Below, piece by piece: positions 10,327 through 18,704 of a stretch of DNA of 64,000 nt; the stretch's first letter is position 1, and each line of letters starts with the position of its first letter. The notes below the pieces were generated by a model that had not been told where the DNA came from, ran no database searches, and was given only the letters and a program-made list of their open reading frames with translations. The stretch covers positions 40,717 through 104,716 of the forward strand of contig NZ_JBILJQ010000008.1 of NCBI RefSeq assembly GCF_044377145.1, written 5' to 3'. This DNA is from Aquimonas sp044377145 (lineage in GTDB: Bacteria > Pseudomonadota > Gammaproteobacteria > Xanthomonadales > Xanthomonadaceae). Both the position numbers and the translations under genes were made by a program.

Positions 10327-11520
10327 ATGAGCATCGAAGTCAAAGTCCCGGTTCTGCCGGAATCCGTGTCCGACGCCGTCATCGCCACCTGGCACAAGAA
10401 GGCCGGTGATGCGGTCAAGCGTGACGAGAATCTGGTCGATCTGGAAACCGACAAGGTGGTGCTGGAAGTGCCTTCCACGGTTGACGGCGTGCTGAAGGAA
10501 ATCAAGTTCCAGGCCGGTGACACCGTCACCAGCCAGCAGGTGATCGCAATCATCGAAGCCGGCGCGGTGGCCGAGTCGGCCGCTGAAGCGCCGAAGGCTG
10601 AAGCCAAGGCCGAGGCGCCCAAGGCCGCTGCCGCTGCCGCTGCAGCGCCTGCCGCAGCCAAGGCCGACACCTCGGATCTGTCGCCGGCCGGCCGTCGCGT
10701 TGCCACCCAGGAAGGCATCGATCCGAAGACGGTCGAGGCCACCGGTCGCGGCGGACGGGTCACCAAAGAAGACCTGGTCAACCATCTGAACAAGGCCGGC
10801 GTACAGGCCGCCAGCGGCGCCCGCCCCGAGCAGCGCGTAGCGATGACCCGCATCCGCACCCGCATCGCCGAAAGGCTGATGCAGTCGAAGAACTCGATCG
10901 CGATGCTGACCTCGTTCAACGAAGTCAATCTCGGCGCCGTGATGCAGATGCGCAAGGCCATGGGCGAGAGCTTCGAAAAGACCCACGGCATCAAGCTCGG
11001 CTTCATGAGCTTCTTCGCCAAGGCGGCCGCCAACGCGCTGCAGCGCTACCCGATCATCAATGCCTCGGTCGACGGCAGCGACATCATCTATCACGGCTTC
11101 GCCGACATCTCGGTGGCGGTCTCGACCGACAAGGGACTGGTGACGCCGGTGCTGCGCAACGTCGAGTCGATGAGCTTCGCCGACATCGAATCCGGCATCG
11201 CCAACTACGCGAAGAAAGCGCGCGACGGCAAACTCGGCCTCGAAGACCTGCAGGGCGGTACCTTCACCATCACCAATGGCGGCACCTTCGGCTCGCTGAT
11301 GTCGACGCCGATCGTCAACCCGCCGCAGTCGGCCATCCTCGGCATGCACGCCATCAAGGAGCGCCCGATCGCCGAGAACGGCCAGGTCGTCATCGCACCG
11401 ATGATGTACATCGCGCTTTCGTATGACCACCGCATCATCGACGGCAAGGACGCGGTGCTGTTCCTGGTCGACATCAAGAACCAGCTGGAGAATCCGCATC
11501 GCATGCTGCTGGGGCTTTGA
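10327..11520 (+). CDS. sucB: Dihydrolipoyllysine succinyltransferase (E2 of 2-oxoglutarate dehydrogenase)
   Basis: E2 carries the lipoyl arm and transfers succinyl to CoA. The 397-residue protein has one lipoyl domain with lipoyl-Lys43 in LETDKVVLEV, an Ala/Lys/Pro-rich linker (about residues 85-115), the peripheral-subunit-binding domain (SPAGRRVATQEGIDPKTVEATG) and the catalytic domain ending with the active-site motif SYDHRIIDGKDAV. The ATG at 10327 follows AAGGA by 6 bases. An upstream in-frame extension into sucA is rejected because the lipoyl domain begins at this ATG. Confidence 0.97.
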   Translation: MSIEVKVPVLPESVSDAVIATWHKKAGDAVKRDENLVDLETDKVVLEVPSTVDGVLKEIKFQAGDTVTSQQVIAIIEAGAVAESAAEAPKAEAKAEAPKAAAAAAAAPAAAKADTSDLSPAGRRVATQEGIDPKTVEATGRGGRVTKEDLVNHLNKAGVQAASGARPEQRVAMTRIRTRIAERLMQSKNSIAMLTSFNEVNLGAVMQMRKAMGESFEKTHGIKLGFMSFFAKAAANALQRYPIINASVDGSDIIYHGFADISVAVSTDKGLVTPVLRNVESMSFADIESGIANYAKKARDGKLGLEDLQGGTFTITNGGTFGSLMSTPIVNPPQSAILGMHAIKERPIAENGQVVIAPMMYIALSYDHRIIDGKDAVLFLVDIKNQLENPHRMLLGL

Positions 11521-11522
11521 GC

Positions 11523-11900
11523 ATGCGAGTTCTGTCGACTGCGCTGCTAATGGCGTTGACCACGAGCGTCACCGCGTCCGGCATTACCGACGCCGACTTG
11601 GAACGCGTGCGCGAGTTGGTGAAGAAGTCCAACGCATTGAACACCGTCGACATCGGCTACTGCATGCACGAGTACCCAGCCTTTGAGGCGAGGATCGAAC
11701 AGATGCAGGCCGCGCCTGGCGTGGCTGCGATGCACCGCCTCGCGGAATCGCACGGGATCTCGGAGTCCCCGCCAGACGGCAGGGATTCCTCTCCCAGCGA
11801 GGACGCCTGCAATCAAGCGCTGAGCAAAGCCGAACAGTTGATCGCTGCAAACGCGGAGTGGTTGGATCGGCTTGCTGGCAGCATGCCGGCGCAGGACTGA
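11523..11900 (+). CDS. Small secreted protein of unknown function between sucB and lpd
   Basis: The 125-residue product begins with a signal peptide (MRVLSTALLMALTTSVTASG, cleavage near residue 20). The mature part is helical and charged, with two Cys residues (in IGYCMHEYP and EDACNQAL) that could form a disulfide. No family is recognised. The ATG sits 2 bases after the sucB stop and the gene ends 39 bases before lpd, so it appears to be transcribed with the TCA-cycle genes. Being exported, it is unlikely to be part of the dehydrogenase complex. A TTG at 11517 is an alternative start. Confidence 0.7.
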   Translation: MRVLSTALLMALTTSVTASGITDADLERVRELVKKSNALNTVDIGYCMHEYPAFEARIEQMQAAPGVAAMHRLAESHGISESPPDGRDSSPSEDACNQALSKAEQLIAANAEWLDRLAGSMPAQD

Positions 11901-11939
11901 GTCGACGGGTCCGTAATTTCCAAAGGGAGCAACAGAATC

Positions 11940-13367
11940 ATGAGCGAAACGTTCGACGTCGTCGTCATCGGCGGTGGCCCCGGTGGCTATGTGGCCGCGA
12001 TCCGCGCCGCGCAGCTGGGCATGAAGGTCGCCTGCATCGATGCCTTCAAGGGCAAGGCCGACGGCAAGCTCGCCCTGGGCGGCACCTGCTTGAACGTGGG
12101 CTGCATCCCGTCGAAGGCGATGCTGGATTCCTCGCGCCAGTTCCACAACCTGACCCACATGTTCGCCGACCACGGCATCACCGCGGACAACGCGGCGATC
12201 AATGTCGGCACGATGGTTGCCCGCAAGGACAAGATCGTCAAACAGTTCAACGGCGGCGTCGCCAGCCTGTTCAAGGCCAACAAGGTCACCGCCTTCCACG
12301 GCTTCGGCACCCTGCATGCCGGCAACGTGGTGAAGGTCAAGGCGCACGACGGCACCGAGATCGAACTCAAGGCGACAAACATCATTCTGGCCGCCGGGTC
12401 GATCTCGATCGAGCTGCCCTTCGCCAAGTTCGACGGCAAGCACATCGTCGACAACATCGGCGCCCTGGATTTCGACGCCACGCCCAAGCGCCTCGGTGTG
12501 ATCGGTGCAGGCGTGATCGGCCTGGAAATGGGCAGCGTCTGGAAGCGTCTGGGCGCCGAGGTCACCATCCTCGAAGCCCTGCCCGACTTCCTGGCCGCGG
12601 TCGATGCCGACATCAGCAAGATCGCCCTGCGCGAGTTCAAGAAGCAGGGCCTCGACATCAAGACCGGCTGCAAGGTCTCCAAGGCCGAGATCAAGGGCGA
12701 CGAAGTTCACCTGACCTACAACGACGGCAAGGCCGACCAGCAGCTGGTGGTCGACAAGCTGCTGGTGGCGGTCGGCCGCCGCGCCGCCACGGCCGGCTTG
12801 CTGGCCGAAGGCTGTGGGGTCAAGTTGACCGAACGCGGGATGGTGGAAGTCGATGGGCACTGCCACACCGGCGTCGACGGCGTCTGGGCGATCGGTGACT
12901 GCGTGCGCGGTCCGATGCTGGCGCACAAGGCCAGCGAGGAAGGCATCGCCGTCGCCGAGATGATCGCCGGCCTGCCCGGCCACGTCGATTTCAACACCGT
13001 GCCCTGGGTGATCTACACCGAGCCGGAAATCGCCTGGGTCGGCCAGAACGAGAAAGAGCTGAAGGACGCAGGTATTCCCTACAAGGTCGGCACCTTCCCC
13101 TTTGCCGCCATCGGCCGCGCCGTGGCGATGAACGAAACCGCCGGCATGGTCAAGGTGATCGCCCATGCCGAAACCGACCGCATCCTCGGCATGCACCTGT
13201 GCGGCGCCAACGTCAGCGAGCTGGTGCACGAAGGCGTGGTGGCGATGGAATTCAAGGGCTCGGCCGAAGACCTCGCCCGCATCTGCCACGCCCACCCCAC
13301 ACTGTCCGAAGCCGTGCACGAAGCCGCGCTGGCGGTCGACAAGCGGGCGATTCATAAAGCGAACTAG
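11940..13367 (+). CDS. lpd: Dihydrolipoyl dehydrogenase (E3)
   Basis: E3 reoxidises dihydrolipoamide with NAD+ for 2-oxoacid dehydrogenase complexes. The 475-residue protein has the FAD-binding GGGPGGYVAA motif at residues 11-20, the redox-active disulfide Cys50/Cys55 in GGTCLNVGCIPSKA, the NAD-binding GAGVIGLEMGSVW motif, and the C-terminal dimerisation/active-site segment HAHPTLSEAVHEAAL with the His-Glu pair. Start ATG 11940 follows AAGGGAG. The operon context with sucAB indicates service to 2-oxoglutarate dehydrogenase. Confidence 0.97.
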   Translation: MSETFDVVVIGGGPGGYVAAIRAAQLGMKVACIDAFKGKADGKLALGGTCLNVGCIPSKAMLDSSRQFHNLTHMFADHGITADNAAINVGTMVARKDKIVKQFNGGVASLFKANKVTAFHGFGTLHAGNVVKVKAHDGTEIELKATNIILAAGSISIELPFAKFDGKHIVDNIGALDFDATPKRLGVIGAGVIGLEMGSVWKRLGAEVTILEALPDFLAAVDADISKIALREFKKQGLDIKTGCKVSKAEIKGDEVHLTYNDGKADQQLVVDKLLVAVGRRAATAGLLAEGCGVKLTERGMVEVDGHCHTGVDGVWAIGDCVRGPMLAHKASEEGIAVAEMIAGLPGHVDFNTVPWVIYTEPEIAWVGQNEKELKDAGIPYKVGTFPFAAIGRAVAMNETAGMVKVIAHAETDRILGMHLCGANVSELVHEGVVAMEFKGSAEDLARICHAHPTLSEAVHEAALAVDKRAIHKAN

Positions 13368-13376
13368 GGTTCGCTT

Positions 13377-13450
13377 GGGATTCGGGATTCGGGATTCGGG
13401 ATTCGGGATTCGGGATTCGGGATTCGGGATTCGGGATTCGGGATTCGGGA
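13377..13450 (+). repeat. (GGGATTC)n tandem array
   Basis: About 10.5 perfect head-to-tail copies of the 7-base unit GGGATTC lie 10 bases downstream of the lpd stop. Period 7 and absence of spacers rule out a CRISPR array. Similar GGGATTC arrays are a familiar feature of intergenic regions in Xanthomonadales. Length is likely to vary between strains through slippage. Confidence 0.95.
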
Positions 13451-13500
13451 TCAATGCTGCGCGAACCCAAGTCGCAGCCGCAAGCCCCAAGTCTGTAGAG

Positions 13501-13523
13501 CCCCTCTCCCCGTGGGAGAGGGG
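13501..13523 (+). terminator. Perfect 10-bp inverted repeat between lpd and LOG-family gene
   Basis: CCCCTCTCCC and GGGAGAGGGG pair perfectly around a 3-base CGT loop. The right arm and the bases after it (13512-13533) are nearly repeated at 23779-23800, so this is a dispersed REP-like element. It may also end transcription from lpd, although no T-tract follows. Confidence 0.6.
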
Positions 13524-13648
13524 TTGGGGAGAGGGTCCGGCCGAAGCGCAGCCATCCATCCTCGCCCAAGCGCTCACCAATCCCGCATCCAAGCGATGCC
13601 CGGAAACCTTGGCCCAGCCCCGCTTCGAATCCCCACTCGCGAGTCCCA

Positions 13649-14242
13649 ATGAAGTACCTCTGCGTCTACTGCGGCTCCAACGCCGGCAACGATCCCCGCT
13701 ACGGAGAAACCGCCGTCGCGCTCGGCAAGCGCATCGCGGCCGAGGGCATGGGCCTGGTTTACGGCGGCGGTAATGTCGGCCTGATGGGAATCGTCGCCGA
13801 TGCCGTGCTCGAAGCCGGCGGCGAAGTCATCGGCGTGATCCCCGAGCACCTCGTCAAGTTTGAAGTCGCGCACAAGGGCCTCACCCGCTTGGAAGTGGTC
13901 AGCTCGATGCACGAGCGCAAAGCGCGGATGTTCGATCTCGCCCAGGGCTTCATCGCCCTGCCCGGCGGCTTTGGCACGCTCGATGAGATGTTCGAAATGC
14001 TGACCTGGCGCCAGCTCGGCCTCGGCGACCGCCCCTGCGCTTTCCTGGATGTGGCCGATTTCTACGCGCCGCTGATGCAGATGATCGACCGCATGGTCGA
14101 AACCCGCTTCCTGCATCCCGACCAGCGCCGCGACCTCTGGCACGGCGACGACATCGACGCCCTGTTCGCATGGATGCGCGACTACGCGCCGGCCAAGGCC
14201 GACAAGTGGATGGACGAGAAGCGCCGGCAGGACATCCGCTGA
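13649..14242 (+). CDS. LOG-family (TIGR00730) nucleoside-5'-monophosphate phosphoribohydrolase
   Basis: LOG-family (formerly lysine-decarboxylase-like) proteins cleave ribose-5-phosphate from AMP or cytokinin riboside monophosphates. The 197-residue Rossmann-type protein has the family motifs: SMHERKARM with the substrate-binding Arg, and PGGFGTLDE with the catalytic Glu. It starts with ATG at 13649. The last 12 residues and the following 40 bases are repeated at 15741-15814. The cellular role in this organism (purine salvage or cytokinin-like product) cannot be told from sequence. Confidence 0.9.
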   Translation: MKYLCVYCGSNAGNDPRYGETAVALGKRIAAEGMGLVYGGGNVGLMGIVADAVLEAGGEVIGVIPEHLVKFEVAHKGLTRLEVVSSMHERKARMFDLAQGFIALPGGFGTLDEMFEMLTWRQLGLGDRPCAFLDVADFYAPLMQMIDRMVETRFLHPDQRRDLWHGDDIDALFAWMRDYAPAKADKWMDEKRRQDIR

Positions 14243-14283
14243 AATCGCATCGCACGCTCGACCTGCAGGCAGCGCCGGATCGG
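14210..14283 (+). repeat. Direct repeat copy 1: 3' end of LOG-family gene
   Basis: This stretch, from ATGGACGAGAAGCG through the stop codon to about 40 bases beyond, recurs at 15741-15814 in the same orientation with scattered substitutions. It is the original copy, at the end of the intact gene. Confidence 0.8.
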
Positions 14284-14525
14284 CCCTGATCCAACTGCAC
14301 GATGGTCCGCAGCGCATTGGCGTGGTTCAAACACAGACCCGGTTTCTCCCGCGCGCAGTCCACCGCATTGCGCCCGCAACTCTTTAGAGCGGCCGGCTCG
14401 ACGGACGGCGGACTCAAAACCAGCCACTGCGGAGATATCGTCTGCTGCCTCCATCGGCCGTGCCTGGAGCGGCCGCTGCACCGCCCAGATCGCCGCGCTG
14501 CAGCAGCGCGTGGGCCGCGTGAGCG

Positions 14526-15575
14526 CTATGCGACATCCGGCGGCAACACCAGCGTCTTGCGGATCTCGTCCGAGAGGAAGCCGACCGCGCCGGGATTGCG
14601 GCAGCCGGGCAGCACCGCGGTGTCGAACAGCTCGACGATGGCGCCTTCGATGCGCAACTCATGCACAACGTCGCCACGGCGCAAATCGATGATCTGGATC
14701 GCGCAGCGCGCCTTCACGCCGCGTTCGGCCAGCCGCTGGTCAAGCAGCAGGTCGGTGAAGCTGCGGTTCTCGCGCTGCTGCGAAATGCCGACCACCGCGT
14801 AGTCGCCGCTGAAGCTCAATCCGCGCAGAAAGCCCGGACAGAACGCGACCGGCTCGAAGCGGCCGCTGGCCAGATCCAGATGACCGAACTCGCCGCTGCC
14901 GGCATTGAGCAACCACAGGCGCCCCCGATACCAGCGCGGCGAATGCGGCATCGACAAAGCCGTCGCGACGATCTCGTTGCTGGCCACATCGATCACCAGC
15001 CCGCCTTCGCGTCGATGCTCACGCCAGCCCTCGTTGGCATCGCTGCGGCCGACACAGGTGACAAAGGCCGGCTCGCCATCACGCATCGCCAGACCGTTCA
15101 GGTGACAGCGGTCCTCGGCCGCGATGCGCGACACGAAAGGCGGCTTCCAGATCGGCCGCAGGCTGTACTGCGGATCGGGTCGGGCCAGGCAGGAGAACAG
15201 CGTACTGACGAACACCGGCTCGCCGCGGCCGTCCACCGCCACGTCATGCACATCGATATCGCCGGTCGTATAGGCCAGCTGCGGCACGTACCAGCGATCG
15301 TTCTCGCCGTGGCTCTGACCCGGCTGGAGCGCGTTCTCGAATCGCCACAGCTGCCACAGCGACGCCACCCAAAGGCGTTGCTCATGCACCGCAAGCCCCA
15401 TCACTCGGGCCAGCGAACGATTGAAGATCGCCAGCTCGCCCCTGGAATTGAGCCCGACAAAGAACAGCTTGCCGGCCTGATAGGTGGTGAATGCCAGACT
15501 CGCCCCCTGCTCGGCCAGCCAGCTGACGAACAGACGCGAGGCGTGAAACTCGGTGGCGGAACTGGCAGCGGTCAT
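14526..15575 (-). CDS. TIGR03032-family protein of unknown function
   Basis: A 349-residue protein resembling the TIGR03032 family, described in the databases but without known function. Its body has beta-propeller-like recurring segments with conserved Asn/Asp-rich turns (DVHDVAVDGRGEPVFVST, CHLNGLAMRDGEPAFVT, LNAGSGEFGHLDL). The start is taken at 15575 (MTAASSATEFHASR); translation further upstream is open but low-complexity and Arg-rich. It lies antiparallel to its neighbours, between the two direct copies of the LOG gene end, which suggests that it arrived or was duplicated as a unit. No signal peptide is seen. Confidence 0.75.
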   Translation of the reverse strand: MTAASSATEFHASRLFVSWLAEQGASLAFTTYQAGKLFFVGLNSRGELAIFNRSLARVMGLAVHEQRLWVASLWQLWRFENALQPGQSHGENDRWYVPQLAYTTGDIDVHDVAVDGRGEPVFVSTLFSCLARPDPQYSLRPIWKPPFVSRIAAEDRCHLNGLAMRDGEPAFVTCVGRSDANEGWREHRREGGLVIDVASNEIVATALSMPHSPRWYRGRLWLLNAGSGEFGHLDLASGRFEPVAFCPGFLRGLSFSGDYAVVGISQQRENRSFTDLLLDQRLAERGVKARCAIQIIDLRRGDVVHELRIEGAIVELFDTAVLPGCRNPGAVGFLSDEIRKTLVLPPDVA

Positions 15576-15998
15576 GCGGGGAGCTTCAGCCTGGGAAAGA
15601 CTCGGCAGCGAGCGCCGCCGGCGCGAGATGTCGAGGAGCGTGCGGGGAGCGGAAGTTACCACCTTCGACGCTGGATGCGTGTTTGCGCGAGGCGCCGATT
15701 GGACAAGCGCTGCCCGACGACGTCGGCCCGGCGGAAGGGCATGGACGAGAAGCGTCGGCAAGACATCCGCTGAAGTCTCAGCGCGCGCGCACCCTGCAGG
15801 CAACTCCAGATCGCTCCCAGGCGCACTGCGCGAGGGTCCACAGCGTAACCGTGCCTAGACGTCGTCGCTCTCGGGTACGATGCCCGCTTTCTAGACGCAC
15901 GACCTGCCTAGGGCGTTTGACTTCTCTGTACGCGAACTGAGAGCAGGACAGCACACATCCGCGTTTCAGCAATAAGTACTCAATGGAGCTTCCTAACA
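15576..15998. other. Intergenic region, 423 bases
   Basis: Holds the upstream side of the minus-strand TIGR03032-type gene, the second copy of the LOG-gene 3' end (15741-15814) and the leader of the FG-GAP gene. A ribosome binding site GGAG (15985-15988) precedes the ATG at 15999. No tRNA, convincing promoter or other gene is seen. Confidence 0.7.
15741..15814 (+). pseudogene. Direct repeat copy 2: remnant of LOG-family gene 3' end
   Basis: A diverged copy of 14210-14283. It encodes MDEKRRQDIR and a stop, exactly as the end of the intact LOG-family gene does, followed by matching downstream bases including CCTGCAGGCA. Only the gene's last codons are present, so it is a remnant and not a functional gene. 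The two copies are 1531 bases apart in direct orientation and flank the TIGR03032-type gene. Confidence 0.75.
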
Positions 15999-16961
15999 AT
16001 GCCCACGCCTGAACTGCACCGCACCCAGCGACTCTGCCTGGCGATCAGCCTGGCATTGATGTCCCTGCCAGCCGCCGCGCAGTTCGCCGCGGTGCAGCCG
16101 CTGTCGGCACTCGATGGCAGCAACGGCTTTCGCCTCGATGGGGTTGCGGCATTCGACCGTAGTGGCTCCGACGTCTCCGCTGCGGGCGATGTCAATGGCG
16201 ATGGCCTCGACGACCTTATCATCGGTGCGCACAGCGCCGATCCGAATGGCAGCTACTCCGGCAGCAGCTACGTGGTGTTCGGCCGCAGCACGGGCTTTGC
16301 TGCGGGCATCAATCTCTCCACCCTCGACGGAAGCAACGGCTTCCGCCTTGATGGCGTGGCGGGAAGCCGTAGCGGTCCAGCCGTCTCCGCCGCGGGCGAT
16401 GTCAATGGCGATGGCATTGACGACCTGATCGTCGGTGCGTTTCGCGCCGATCCGACTGGCATTTTCTCCGGCAGCAGCTACGTGGTGTTCGGCCGCAGCA
16501 CCGGCATTTCTGCGGTCATCGGTCTCTCCACACTCGACGGCAGCAACGGCTTCCGCCTCGATGGCGTTGCGGCCGTCGACTTGAGCGGCCAAGCCGTCTC
16601 CGCTGCGGGCGATGTCAATGGCGATGGTCTCGACGACATCATCATCGGTGCGTCCGACGCTGGTCCGAACGGCAACGGCTCCGGTAGCAGCTATCTGGTG
16701 TTCGGGCGCAACGAGGGCTTTGCTTCGACCATCAATCTCTCAACGCTCAACGGCAGCAACGGCTTCCGCCTCGACGGCATCGCGGCAGGCGACTACAGTG
16801 GCCGAGCCGTCTCCGCCGCGGGCGATCTCAATGGCGATGGCCTCGACGACCTGATCATTGGTGCGCCTTTCGCCAGTTCGAATGGCAGCTACTCCGGCAG
16901 CAGCTACGTAGTGTTCGGAAGAACTGCTCGGATCTTTCAGGACGGTTTCGAGGCGAACTGA
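15999..16961 (+). CDS. Secreted FG-GAP/integrin-alpha-like repeat protein with C-terminal DGFE motif
   Basis: The 320-residue protein has a signal peptide (residues 1-27, LMSLPAAAQ). It then has four FG-GAP repeats of about 70 residues, each with LDGSNGFRLDG, a calcium-binding loop DVNGDGLDD (DxNxDGxxD) and SGSSYVVFGR. It ends in RIFQDGFEAN. Four repeats are fewer than a full seven-bladed propeller, so it may oligomerise or be a shortened member. The C-terminal FQDGFE motif resembles the one in the esterase at 2461 and may be a sorting or anchoring signal. Ligand and function are unknown. Confidence 0.85.
   Translation: MPTPELHRTQRLCLAISLALMSLPAAAQFAAVQPLSALDGSNGFRLDGVAAFDRSGSDVSAAGDVNGDGLDDLIIGAHSADPNGSYSGSSYVVFGRSTGFAAGINLSTLDGSNGFRLDGVAGSRSGPAVSAAGDVNGDGIDDLIVGAFRADPTGIFSGSSYVVFGRSTGISAVIGLSTLDGSNGFRLDGVAAVDLSGQAVSAAGDVNGDGLDDIIIGASDAGPNGNGSGSSYLVFGRNEGFASTINLSTLNGSNGFRLDGIAAGDYSGRAVSAAGDLNGDGLDDLIIGAPFASSNGSYSGSSYVVFGRTARIFQDGFEAN
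16110..16918 (+). repeat. Four tandem 210-213-base coding repeats
   Basis: Units begin near 16110, 16323, 16533 and 16746 with nearly the same sequence (CTCGACGGCAGCAACGGC and variants). They are very similar at DNA level, so unit number may change by recombination. They encode the FG-GAP blades. Confidence 0.85.
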
Positions 16962-17201
16962 AACCCTGCCAGACATGCCCGAGGTTGCTTCGCTACGTGT
17001 GCAGCGCTTGGGCATGGCGGTCAACTTGGCCTTGGCTTTCGCACGGGAGGCCTGACTCGCCGGTCGCTTGCCGCCGGCAGGCGTTGTTCCGGGAATCCGC
17101 TGCCGGACGCTTGAAGTCGGGCGAAGCCTGCGGATTCCGGCCCAGCTGAAGATCTGAATGCAGCGCACCGACCAGGTGCGTGATCTTCAGGGGCCCGACA
17201 C

Positions 17202-18137
17202 CTACCCCGACCGCCCCAACACCCCATGCGGCACATGCCCCGTGGCCACATGCTGGCGCGCGGATTCGACGTTTTTGTGGCTGTCGTCGAAGAAGATGTC
17301 GGCGCCGAAGGCTTCCAGGAACGGGCCTTTGTCGCGGCCGCCGAGGAACAGGGCTTCGTCCAGACGCACGCCCCAGTGGCGCAGGGTCAGGATCACTCGC
17401 TTGTGCGCGGGCGCCGAGCGAGCGGTGACCAAGGCCGTGCGGATCGGTGATTGCTCCATCGGAAACGCGCGCTGGATCGCGTGGATGGCGGCCAGCACGC
17501 CGCGGAATGGACCGCCAGACAAGGGCAGCTGGGCCTGCTCGCGCTCGTTGCGGGCGAAGGCCTCGATGCCCTGCTCAGTGCTGATGCGCTCGCTTTCGTC
17601 GCCGAAGATCACCGCATCGCCATCGAAGGCGATGCGCAGCTGGTCGGAATCGCGCGTGGCCGCCTTGCTCGGCAGAATCGTCGCTGCCGCGATGCCTGCA
17701 TCCAGCGCGCGCGCGACGTCTTCGGCGTGCGCCGACAGAAACAGCTGGGCGCCGAAGGGCTTGATGTAGGGGAAAGTCGGCGCGCCATTGGTGAACGCGG
17801 CGCGCACGATTTCCAGGCCGTAGCGCTCGATTGAATTGAAGATGCGCAGACCGGTGTCGGCGGAGTTGCGCGACAGCAGGATCACCTCGACGCTGGGCAA
17901 GCCGGGCTGGGCGCGCGCGTTCAGCGCCAGCAGCTTGCGCACAAGCGGGAACGCGATGCCGGGCTCCAGTGGCTCGTCCTCGCGCGCGCGCTGGAAGTCG
18001 GCGTAGACCGCCAGGCCCTCGCGCTCGAACAGCTGGTGGCTGTCCTCCAGATCGAACAGGGCGCGCGAGGAGATCGCCACCACCAGCCGATCGGGAACGG
18101 CGGCATCAGCGACAGCGGAGGGCGGAGTTTCGTTCAT
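17202..18137 (-). CDS. 5'-nucleotidase (cytosolic 5'-nucleotidase I-like family)
   Basis: The 311-residue protein belongs to the bacterial relatives of eukaryotic cN-I 5'-nucleotidases, HAD-superfamily enzymes that dephosphorylate nucleoside monophosphates. Recognisable segments are VVAISSRALFDLEDSHQLFE (an SRALFDLE form of the nucleophile loop), TNGAPTFPYIKPFGAQLFLS, RIAFDGDAVIFGDESE (acidic metal/phosphate loop) and LFLGGRDKGPFLEAFGADIFFDDS. The exact nucleotide preference is not readable. The start ATG is at 18137, 60 bases from the stop of the upstream minus-strand cupin gene. Confidence 0.85.
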   Translation of the reverse strand: MNETPPSAVADAAVPDRLVVAISSRALFDLEDSHQLFEREGLAVYADFQRAREDEPLEPGIAFPLVRKLLALNARAQPGLPSVEVILLSRNSADTGLRIFNSIERYGLEIVRAAFTNGAPTFPYIKPFGAQLFLSAHAEDVARALDAGIAAATILPSKAATRDSDQLRIAFDGDAVIFGDESERISTEQGIEAFARNEREQAQLPLSGGPFRGVLAAIHAIQRAFPMEQSPIRTALVTARSAPAHKRVILTLRHWGVRLDEALFLGGRDKGPFLEAFGADIFFDDSHKNVESARQHVATGHVPHGVLGRSG

Positions 18138-18197
18138 GGCTGGAACCGAATCGGCAAATCGGGCGGGCCAGTATCGCCCAGCGCGATGGCGGGTGCC

Positions 18198-18581
18198 TCA
18201 GCCGAGTTCGTGCTCGACATCGGTGTAGGCAGCAAGCTCGAAGCGCGGCGTGCACAGGGCCAGGAATACCAGGTCGGCATCGCCCAGGCAGGTGATGCGC
18301 TGGGCCGCACCGGGCGGGATGGTCACCACCGCGCCGCTGTCGATCTCGGTCGCCGCCAGGCCTTCGATTTCCACGCGGCCGCGCCCGGACAGAATCAGAT
18401 AACGCTCGGTGATTCCGGCCAGCCGATGCCAGCGCGTGGTGCCGCCGGGCTCGACGCGGGCGCGCGCGATCGACAGCGCGGGGTCATCGTCGCGGTTCAG
18501 CCACTCGGTGATGTGGCAGCCCTCGTCGAAGAAGTACTCGACGGTCTCGGCATTGCGGTCGATACGCGCGGCGGTGCTCAT
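18198..18581 (-). CDS. Small cupin-domain protein
   Basis: The 127-residue protein has a single cupin beta-barrel. The first motif region is TTRWHRLAGITERYLILSGRGRVEIEG, with a His and a Glu that could bind metal, and the second motif region is GAVVTIPPGAAQRITCLGDADLVFLALC. Substrate is unknown. It lies upstream of the 5'-nucleotidase on the same strand and is divergent from feoA. The shared 123-base gap holds a Fur-box-like site, so iron control of this gene is possible. Confidence 0.75.
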   Translation of the reverse strand: MSTAARIDRNAETVEYFFDEGCHITEWLNRDDDPALSIARARVEPGGTTRWHRLAGITERYLILSGRGRVEIEGLAATEIDSGAVVTIPPGAAQRITCLGDADLVFLALCTPRFELAAYTDVEHELG

Positions 18582-18671
18582 GGCGATGGCGGTCCGGGTC
18601 AGCGGGTCGGGCGGCGACGTATGCGTGGAGGTCGGCCCTGCGGACGATCACCACAGCCGCCGCATCAGGCT

Positions 18672-18690
18672 TACAATGCGAACCATTCTC
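18672..18690 (+). promoter_or_regulatory. Candidate Fur box upstream of feoA
   Basis: TACAATGCGAACCATTCTC matches 13 of 19 positions of the classic 19-base Fur operator and keeps its two-fold symmetry (AATG..CATT). It ends 14 bases before the feoA ATG, where repressor binding would block transcription. Iron-regulated feo operons are well established; this particular site is a prediction. Confidence 0.55.
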
Positions 18691-18704
18691 ACTTGAATGC
18701 CGCC

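Noticed and set aside
13377..13450. CRISPR array
   Set aside because: The unit is 7 bases with no spacers, and no cas genes are present.
11547..13649. Long minus-strand reading frame opposite lpd and its repeat
   Set aside because: Its product is Arg/His/Gln-rich with no family pattern and mirrors the GC-rich codon bias of lpd on the other strand. The repeat part reads as IPNPESR periods.
16740..17168. Minus-strand frame over the FG-GAP gene end and intergenic bases
   Set aside because: It is Arg/Ser/Pro-rich, largely antisense to the repeats, with no recognised family.
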